Shown piece after piece: positions 57,610 through 64,000 of a stretch of 64,000 nucleotides of DNA. Position 1 is the first letter of the stretch, and the number at the start of each line of letters is the position of its first letter. A program made the translations under genes and the position numbers. The stretch is from contig CM046838.1 of assembly GCA_025618425.1 (NCBI GenBank), positions 21,151,211 to 21,215,210 of the forward strand. Direction: 5' to 3'. The DNA comes from Heliocidaris tuberculata (Eukaryota; Echinodermata; Echinoidea; Camarodonta; Echinometridae). A model generated the notes under the pieces. The model searched no databases, was not told the origin of the DNA, and saw only the letters and a list, made by a program, of their open reading frames with translations.

Positions 57610-59777
57610 AGAAGTATAATTAATATAATAGTAATGATAGCAGCAGCAGTAGTAGGAGTAGTTCTAGTAACAGTAGAGGTATATAGTAAATGTTGTAGTA
57701 GTATAGCAGATGAATAGAAGTAGCAATAGCAGGAATAACAGCAGCAGAAGCAGTATTGTTAATACAGTAATATTAGCAGCAGTAGCAGCAGTAGTAGTAG
57801 TAGTAGTAGTCGTCGTCGTCATTTCAGTAGTAGCCATTTTGATCTTTTTATACTCACATAGCGATGAGCTACGTAAACTATATGACGGCTACTTCTTACG
57901 ACTGGACCTTCTCTTCCTCTTGCTATCGCAACTCATACTATTGTTGCTGCGACTCGTACTACCATTACAACTAGTGTACCACCTTCCCTACTAAAACAAC
58001 AACTGTTACTATGTTACTACTATATCATCAGCTACAAACTCTTTAGTTTTTCTTTCTGCTACGACTACGACGACTACTAGATTACTAGTTCTACTTTTAC
58101 CGTTACTTGTGATAATAAAGGGGAAGTTTAATGTCACAAACTGCACCAATACATATCTCACCTCACTAATAATGATGATATTAATAAGGAAACGGTTTGC
58201 AAAACAAATTCCCGATCACTAAGCAAGGTGACTTGAAAGATATCAATCAGAAAATATGAAATGCTTTTGCAAACAAAACGTTCACGTACTGCCACGCATA
58301 GCTGGATTTCAATGACATAATGACCACCTATGCGGGGGGTCGTCGGGTTTACCAATGCATATAACAATACATTGGGTAAATCCCTGATAGTGTTTTCTAC
58401 CGCGGATCAGCCACTTATAATCGTATCCTTGTCTGTGTAATTTAGAATATCATATACGTTTGGAACTCGACAAGTATGCCGTATGTAATGCTCGACGCTC
58501 GTTTTGTTCTTCGTAATTATAGAACTACCGCTGCCTGAGCATTTTAGACGGATATTGTTTTATTTCTGAGGATATCGCACTAACATCACAACAGTGGTTA
58601 TTCTCTTACTGCTAAGGCGTTTCAATCATTACTGTCATGATGAAGAAGCTGAAAGCGGTAAATAGAATCGTTGTTATCAATTTTGATCTTCATGTTTGTT
58701 TACATGCATAATGGTCGGGTCTTAATGTATTGATTGGTAAACATTGTCAGTTCAGGTACTTGGCACGTATAAAAAGTTTTAACTTGTTGCTTGCCTTAAA
58801 ACGGTATCATGGATTGTGTTTGGAACAATTACATGCGCATTTTTAAATCACGGATATACTAGCTGATCGTGCTGAAATACATGAATACGTTTCCTTTACA
58901 ATCTTGAATACTGTCGATATGGAAAATACGAGGAAATGTGATTCGCGGTAATAAAACGTTGTGTTATTGTGATGTCTGTCGTTTTCAGTATCTGAAATAT
59001 TCATGATTATGATATTGTGCATGCTGATTCCTATTATTGCACACACAATAATTGGGTCGTGCTCGAGTCTGATGAATGCAGTTCGTAATGCATTCAGATC
59101 GAGAGTGCGTGTTAAAGATTTTTAGTGTCAGTTTTGCATGGATTATGTGTGCTGTGATGTTCGAAATATCATACGCTATGACTCTATAAGAGTGAATCGT
59201 TTTATTATAATCACATTTACATCATAAATTTATATTGGACTCTCTGGCATGCAGTGATGTTGGGATCATAGATGAGCGTGCAGAATACCGTGCGTTACGA
59301 GTTGGCTCAAAATAAAAGACGAATGATCTTTTTTTTTCTAAGCAAAAGCATGCCTGAAGAGGGGAATTAAATTGGACTTAGGTACAGGTTCACTGAGTTT
59401 TTTATCTTGTGGGAGTTGAGGGGATCGAAAATTTGTGATGTGATCGAGAAAGTGTGTGCATGACTGCATCTTCACTTGGTCTGTATCACATTTATCAGCG
59501 ATGCGCTTTTCGAAACATTCGTCCTTCATATTTTAATGGCAATTCTGCAATGTATAGCCTTATAGAGATGTGTGAAAAGTTTTGATCACACGATATTTCA
59601 CTTTTCTTGTAGCTAGGATGCTTACTTTTTTCGTCATTGTTTAAAAAAAAGGACAGACAACTACTACCACCCCGCCTCGCGGCTGATTGAAAAAAAGAGA
59701 AGGCATGCACTTCACGTATGGTTCTCTCTTTTATTTATTAGAACGAGTTACAGGGGGCTTTTGCAGTACTTTAATAT
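57610..59777. other. Unassigned sequence
   Basis: 57610-58100 is degenerate trinucleotide-rich DNA. A strong hairpin lies at 58345-58384 (GGGTTTACCAATG / CATTGGGTAAATCCC). The rest is AT-rich with no credible gene. Confidence 0.4.
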
Positions 59778-60135
59778 TAGACGAAATAATAGTATGCAGT
59801 ACAGACGAAACAGTGAGACGAAATGATAATTCGACTTCGTGAAAATAATAATAGACCAACTTGTAGAGAAAATGACATGCAGTGGACATACTCTGTACAG
59901 ACAATATAAACGAGGGATTACTAATTTATCTATTTCTATACTATCAGCTAATTAGGAGAGACTCTTTTTGTTTTCTTTTGCTGTTCCCCAGGCATTTCTT
60001 TATTTTCTTATTGTAACCTCGTATTCTTGTATTCTTTGTTATTGTTATATGTTTTTTGTATTCCTGGAAATGAAGAAAAGGGATAAGTATATACAAGACG
60101 AAATGTGATTAGACGAACTGGATAATAGACGAATT
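59778..60135. repeat. Interrupted AGACGAA motif cluster
   Basis: AGACGAA occurs at about 59780, 59803, 59817, 60094, 60111 and 60128, mostly as TAGACGAA or CAGACGAA. The gap 59830-60090 holds unrelated sequence including one arm of the 66-bp inverted pair. Probably a minisatellite split by an insertion. Confidence 0.55.
59994..60060 (+). repeat. 66-bp inverted repeat, arm 1
   Basis: Begins TTTCTTTATTTTCTTATTGT at about 59995 and ends TATGTTTTTTGTA. It matches the reverse complement of 61442-61508 with one visible mismatch (TATTGTAACC versus TATTCTAACC). The flanks are unrelated. Confidence 0.85.
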
Positions 60136-60630
60136 TGGATTGGCCCAAATGGTAATAACCCATTACACCCTTCCATCCCCCCTTTCCCTTGTCTATTCGT
60201 GCAGAAAAAATAACATGCGGGGGAATGAAGGACGATGTGCCTCCTGTATGTTGAAATTTACTGTTGTTTTGTTTTATTTAGTTGAGTAAGCCATTATTAA
60301 TCGCAAATTGATCACATGCCCGCAGCGGCCTTCTTCAGCTTCGCTCATATCGATGTGGCTTGCTTCAGTGAGGGGACATAATAGGAACTCGCCGGGTTGA
60401 AATGTGAAGAAGCAGTGTCCTGATCCATGATAAGGTGTGTGTGTGTGTGGGGGGGGGGGGGGGTAAGAAGAAGGGAAGGGGCGGCTGCGTTTTCAGCTGT
60501 TTTTAATATGGTTTGGGGGGATCCGTATAAGCTGTGATAATGGGAGCTTGGAAAATTGGATAAACGGTCTGACATGTTGTTCCTTTATCTCTCACCAAGG
60601 AGGTACTAGGCAAGCCCTTGGTCTCACCAT

Positions 60631-60665
<35 letters not shown>

Positions 60666-61440
60666 TTCCCTTTTACAAGTGATGATTCTCTCTATCTCAA
60701 TCTCTTTTTTTTTCCTGCATGTCTCTCCCCCTCTTGCTCTCCCTCTTATCCTCCGTTTGTCTCAATTCGTCCTTATCCTCTCTTTCTCTGCCTGTATTTC
60801 CCTCATTTCTCTTACCCCTCCCACACACACTCACACACACACACACACACACACACACTCTCTCTCTCTCTCTCTCTCTCTGTGCCTCCGTCTCTGTCTC
60901 TTAACTTTGGTCGTTTTGCCTCTTACATCATTCTAATACACCTTAATATTACATGTCTGGTAATGGTCTGTCTAAAGAGATCTAAAAATCCATTTATTTT
61001 TTCCTTCCCGGGGGACTTTTCATTTCTAACCTCCAACAATGCAATGGGGGACTCGTATCTTTTCAACCTTATCTTCGTGGATTCCGCGCAGGGGCGCCAC
61101 TTTTTTTATGCAGAAAATATGCATCTTCGCATCCTTATCAGTTTTGATTATAAAATGATAAATAACATTGACCTTTGCTTTAGACAAAAACACTCATCCC
61201 AGTCTCTATAAAACAAAAATGTTTGGTGAAACTTGCCCAACGTGAAGGTAACTATGTGTCCGATCAACTTTGGTCAATATTATGGCCCAGCTTGGGTAGT
61301 GGTTTGCCTAATCGCAATCGCCTTTTAGTAGAAATTGTACAAAAATAATTACTGGGTATGGAGTTGCTCAGAAGTTGGTCAACCAAATAATTACCCTCAT
61401 GTTTCAGGGCAATTTCTTACCAAACTGTTTTTTCACAGTA
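60136..61440. other. Unassigned sequence with microsatellites
   Basis: Includes G14 at about 60449-60462, (CT)n at 60638-60664, a pyrimidine tract to 60900, (CA)n at 60822-60858 and (TC)n at 60859-60881. Leu/Ser/Thr-His-rich frames at 60618-61211 are low-complexity artefacts. 61240-61440 contains several GGTCAA/TTGACC words but no defined element. Confidence 0.5.
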
Positions 61441-61441
61441 T

Positions 61442-61508
61442 TACAAAAAACATATAACAATAACAAAGAATACAAGAATACGAGGTTAGAATAAGAAAAT
61501 AAAGAAAT
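61442..61508 (-). repeat. 66-bp inverted repeat, arm 2
   Basis: TACAAAAAACATATAACAAT at the left through AGAATAAGAAAATAAAGAAA at the right, the reverse complement of arm 1 at 59994-60060, about 1.4 kb away. Confidence 0.85.
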
Positions 61509-63108
61509 ATAAATGAATATACTCATATTCCTGATAACTTTTTAGATTGAAATTTGATTGGATTGAACTGACTTTGCTTTCATTTATTTTTGGCCTTCAT
61601 GATAAAATTCGAATTAATTCTTTAATTCTAATATCTCCGTATAAAATATTAAAAGTGATCGATGATCGATATCAATCAAAATAAATGATAAGGAATGAAG
61701 TTCAAGTTGAAAAAAAAATTCAACGACGTTGAAATGACATTAAACTGCATGTATTCAAGTTAAGGTACCGGTATGTGAAATGGTCAAAACGCGAATAAAC
61801 TCGACCTGTAAAAAGACCCTATATTCTGGCCTCATCGCCTTAATAAGACTTTACATCATTATCGAATGCTTCAACATGTTCATTACTCAATGTCCCATAG
61901 AATTTTCTTAATCCATTATGTATAATTCATTCCGTGTGGGCGCTGAATTTTGAATTCATCGGTGTTTGTCCAGCGAGAGTCGGCCCGGCCAAGTCGAGGC
62001 CTTGTTGATCTCAGGCAAGGTGTCATTTTCGCCCCACAGACGACTCGTCGTATTAAAACCACTTCTTCGGGGAAGGCATCTCGTTTTGGCGCGAAACTCA
62101 TTGCTTAGTATATACGACTGTCTGAATGACAATAACTAAAGACGTTGGCAGGTGTGATCTTGCCCTCTTCGTCTCTTCGATGCCGTTTTCTTGAAGGGAT
62201 CTTTTTTAAATTTTTATTAAAGGCACTAATTCGTGATTTAAGAGTAAAAGATGAACGTGGTTGAATTGTGCAGTTTCTTAAACTACTTGAAAAAGCATTA
62301 TTGGGAAGTTCAGGCGAAAAAGAGATCCGCTTGATAGAAATCTGCCTCGTTGGTTCATTTGATTTCTTAAATGCTTTGGGCTTTCTTAAAGAAACGCAAA
62401 TTATCTACAGATTTGAAACATGTATTTGACCTAATGTTAAACTGTATTTATCTATATGTAAATTAGATTTCACATTATTGCCTCCAAATTAATGTTAACC
62501 AGTACCTTTAATGGTTGGCGACACGAGCCCATGAGAGTTCTTCAACACCATTTCGTGTTTGTGCTATTCTGTTACCGTTCAGCTCAGCGGAGCAACGTTG
62601 ATTTAAGGAGCACAGCATTGAGAATGGTCGTATTCGATAACAAAGTTGGACTTCAGATAGTCTCTCAAATGTGCAGGTACTCTGGCACGCGTCAAAGTAA
62701 TGACATTTGAAGCGGAATCACAGTATTAATCGCTTTGTTGTATCTTTGTGCCATCACTTTGCTTCATTTTTTTTTTTAAATGCTGGATTTCATTGAGGAT
62801 TATCTTGACGTAAGTAACAACACGCTCGTAAAGTTGTTATATGCAATAATTATTGTGTTCGGATTTCAAAAGTGTCTCGTCCCTCCAATAACCATTCTTT
62901 TATGAAAACTTTTTTTTTCTTTCTTCAATATTTTGTGCAAATAAGCTTGCTGACTAACTGTTACGAAAACCACACTAATTGTTTTTGTTCAAGCAGATAT
63001 TCTATGTAAACGTATAGAGTCATTAGAGGTCGAGTCATTTTGAAATTATTTGATAATTTAATTCCATCTCAAAATCAGTGAATGTGAATGTGACACTCAA
63101 CAAAATTA
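61509..63108. other. Unassigned sequence
   Basis: No gene supported. TTTTGGCGCGAAA at 62084-62096 is a full match to the E2F consensus, within a complex block at 61930-62110. 62560-62672 has an acceptor-like TTACCGTTCAG and a donor-like GCAG/GTACTC around a 92-nt open segment, too weak to call. Confidence 0.4.
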
Positions 63109-63122
63109 TACATACATATATA

Positions 63123-63195
<73 letters not shown>

Positions 63196-63207
63196 AATAT
63201 ATATAAT

Positions 63208-63250
<43 letters not shown>
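63109..63250. repeat. (TA)n(CA)n compound microsatellite
   Basis: About 115 bp of TA with small interruptions (AAATATATA, AATTATATA) passes into (CA)n at 63224-63250. Confidence 0.95.
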
Positions 63251-64000
63251 TCACCCACATCCCCCCACACACATGTGTACATCTCTTTTTATTATGGATA
63301 TACATACTTTCCGCTATATCACGAGTACTGATTACTATTAAACATTTAAATATTTCGTAATTTTGATAGTAAATGTTAAAGTCGAAACTAAGAAACTTAG
63401 CATTATTATTTGTGTCTGTGTGAGTAATTCTATACCCTTGAACTTCTTCCGCTTTATATTTTAATTACCACTGTCTGTTTCAAAGATTTCTATCTCAGTC
63501 GGCATGATTATGAAAGTTGAAATTACTCATGATATTTTGGCCTATGCATTCATTAATAAATGAGGAAGTAAATTAGCAAAGTTATATAGTCTGAATTAGC
63601 AAATACCTATTGTACTGTATATATTAAACTCAAAGTATTAATTGGGTAGCAATGAACTCAAGATTTTATGTTATTTTTTTTTCCTGTTGGCTACCTTCAT
63701 GCAATGAGAGAGTATTTTAATTTTTATGTTTAAGGATTTTTTATGATAAGCCACACAATGTAAAGGAAATAAATCCGTCCTATCGAAAGCTGTTAAAACT
63801 AATAAATAATTTTGAGTAAACCCGCGCTAAAGATAGATAATGTATTTTATACATGCAGGTGCAGTTCTTATTGCGTTACTCTAATCAAGCCCGATGTTTT
63901 TCACCTGCTCATATCTCGAGTGAATAATGTTGCCTCTCCCTCCTTCTCCCTCCTTCTCCCTCGTCTTTAATTCATAATGGCAAAATTATTGTGCGCGAAG
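63251..64000. other. Unassigned AT-rich sequence
   Basis: No features recognised except a short (CCCTCCTTCT)-like repeat at about 63938-63960. Confidence 0.4.

Noticed and set aside
62560..62672. 92-nt exon with acceptor and donor matches
   Set aside because: Splice matches of this quality are frequent and the peptide is too short to judge.

Overview
This is a gene-poor, AT-rich stretch of animal nuclear DNA. There is no bacterial gene organisation, and no rRNA, functional tRNA or CRISPR array. Almost every open frame of 60-200 codons is either a shadow of a microsatellite (poly-Ser/Leu from CT repeats, poly-Val/Ser from AGT repeats, poly-Thr from ACC repeats) or an unsupported chance frame. 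The mix of CR1/L2-type LINE remnants, a tRNA-derived SINE, many short hAT, Tc1/mariner-like and TTAA-type non-autonomous DNA transposons, and abundant G/C homopolymers, GA/CT and AT tracts suggests a marine deuterostome, most likely an echinoderm such as a sea urchin. The host is an inference; no diagnostic gene is present.

Layout. 1-4.5 kb holds a satellite with a period of about 57 bp (1586-3485) plus one detached monomer in inverted orientation. 4.5-21 kb is intergenic or intronic DNA carrying a minus-strand LINE 3' end (8279-8680), a TA-flanked MITE (11097-11594), two large TTAA-flanked foldback elements (13331-13926, 17774-18324) and a 1-kb TA-flanked foldback element (15567-16559). 21-32.7 kb contains a possible internal coding exon (21578-21786), LINE 3' tails, and three hAT-type MITEs whose 8-bp target-site duplications can be read directly (23219-23416, 31218-31482, 32426-32613). 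36.4-36.9 kb holds an unusual double foldback built from a 16-bp word. 38.4 kb has a tRNA-derived SINE. 40.7-41.3 kb is a 600-bp purine tract. 42.6 and 50.3 kb carry further MITEs.

52.9-56.75 kb is a nested ruin of one plus-strand LINE. Its endonuclease segment is interrupted by a TTAA foldback, its reverse-transcriptase core is replaced by about 2 kb bordered by CAAGTC minisatellites, its RT C-terminal segment is recognisable, and its 3' UTR is split by a 230-bp palindromic MITE. 57-64 kb is mostly unassigned sequence with AGT, CT/CA and AT/CA microsatellites and a 66-bp near-identical inverted pair 1.4 kb apart.

No complete host gene is visible. If the window belongs to a gene it is intronic or intergenic. 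The best host-coding candidate is the 209-nt exon-like segment at 21.6 kb. A few complex, repeat-free blocks (about 23.05-23.2, 43.0-43.45 and 46.3-46.7 kb) look like candidate regulatory DNA, but only comparison with a related species could show that.
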